A stretch of 5,171 nt of DNA from an uncultured Ruminococcus sp. (GTDB taxonomy: Bacteria > Bacillota > Clostridia > Oscillospirales > Ruminococcaceae), in the NCBI GenBank assembly GCA_947589205.1, contig CANQCJ010000156.1, positions 1 to 5,171 on the forward strand. The letters run 5' to 3'. Shown here piece after piece: positions 4,807 through 5,171 of this stretch (the stretch's first letter is position 1; each line of letters begins with the position of its first letter). A program made the position numbers and the translations under genes. The notes under the pieces were generated by a model. That model searched no databases, was not told where the DNA came from, and was given only the letters and a program-made list of their open reading frames with translations.

Positions 4807-5171
4807 AGCCTCGGTCAAAGCCGAATACACCGCGCATTCTAAGCTTGCGCTGATAAATATACTGGTGACGGCTCTTGCCTGCTTTGTGCAGTCGGCAGAG
4901 AGCATAGATGTGGCACAAAATTCCGGGATATATTCGTTCAGCCATAATACCGCTGTGCAGGTCGCAAGCTTTCCGTTTATGATGTACATGTTTACCGCAG
5001 CTCTCGGAGCGATAGTCTGCGCTATGCTTTTCAAAGACCTTTCCAACCGCCAGACAGGCGATGTGACGATGTCGCTGCCGATGAGCGCGTCGGAACGCTT
5101 TTACGCAAAGCTCATCACTCTCGGTCTTTTGCAGCTTCTGCCGATGATCTGCTTTATGCTCTTGAGCCTGG
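4772..5171 (+). CDS. ABC-2 type transporter permease, N-terminal part cut by window edge
   Basis: An open frame of 133 codons starts at ATG 4772 and leaves the window. GGAGG (4758-4762) sits 9 nt upstream, and the first 35 nt overlap the end of the ABC ATPase gene, so translation is probably coupled. Residues 1-22 are a polar cytoplasmic start (FQRIKASVKAEYTAHSK). Likely membrane segments are 24-39 (LALINILVTALACFVQ), 65-87 (ASFPFMMYMFTAAL...) and 113-133. The stretch DLSNRQTGDVTMSLPMSASE followed by RFYAKL (89-114) matches the loop typical of ABC-2 permeases, in which a membrane strand is followed by a 'dg..t...lP.sr..ff..K' pattern. It should form the membrane channel with the upstream ATPase. 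The rest of the protein, and any further operon genes, lie outside the window. Confidence 0.87.
   Translation, partial: MAEKSISFQRIKASVKAEYTAHSKLALINILVTALACFVQSAESIDVAQNSGIYSFSHNTAVQVASFPFMMYMFTAALGAIVCAMLFKDLSNRQTGDVTMSLPMSASERFYAKLITLGLLQLLPMICFMLLSL

Noticed and set aside
4795..5046. Minus-strand open frame opposite the permease gene
   Set aside because: It overlaps the permease, which has an RBS, a coupled start and clear membrane segments; the antisense frame shows no family features.

Overview
The window looks like a chromosomal segment of a spore-forming, anaerobic Clostridia-type Firmicute, most likely a gut or rumen Ruminococcus/Oscillospiraceae relative. This is inferred from a SpoVT-type sporulation regulator, a cohesin-domain surface protein with a Gram-positive style membrane anchor, strong purine-rich ribosome binding sites, AT-rich sigma-A promoters and a GntR(YtrA-type)/ABC transporter operon. 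The species cannot be fixed from the sequence alone.

Layout. (1) 1-1138, minus strand: N-terminal 379 residues of a LacI-like periplasmic-binding-fold sensor that lacks the usual DNA-binding head; its C-terminal output domain lies beyond the left edge. (2) 1139-1380: divergent intergenic region with a perfect-consensus extended -10 promoter for the minus-strand gene, a 21-bp palindrome over that -10, and a leader hairpin and possible sigma-G promoter for the plus-strand gene. (3) 1381-1917, plus: spoVT. (4) 1929-1965: shared bidirectional terminator between convergent genes. (5) 1970-3010, minus: secreted, membrane-anchored cohesin/cadherin-like protein with its own sigma-A promoter. (6) 3011-3469: a second divergent intergenic region. 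Its right part carries a consensus promoter, an operator that fits the YtrA-type half-site and spacing pattern, and a long leader made of 14-nt tandem repeats, an inverted repeat and two hairpins. (7) 3470 to the right edge, plus: an overlapping operon of a YtrA-type GntR repressor, an ABC ATPase, and the start of an ABC-2 type permease.

How the genes work together. The operon at the right is a self-contained regulatory module: the small repressor probably binds the operator over its own transcription start and so controls itself and the transporter. Its three genes are coupled by a 4-nt and a 35-nt overlap. The other three transcription units have no evident functional link to each other. 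The most unusual DNA is the repeat-rich leader at 3280-3446, where a 19-nt hairpin interrupts one arm of an otherwise nearly perfect 25-bp inverted repeat, between the regulated promoter and its first gene.
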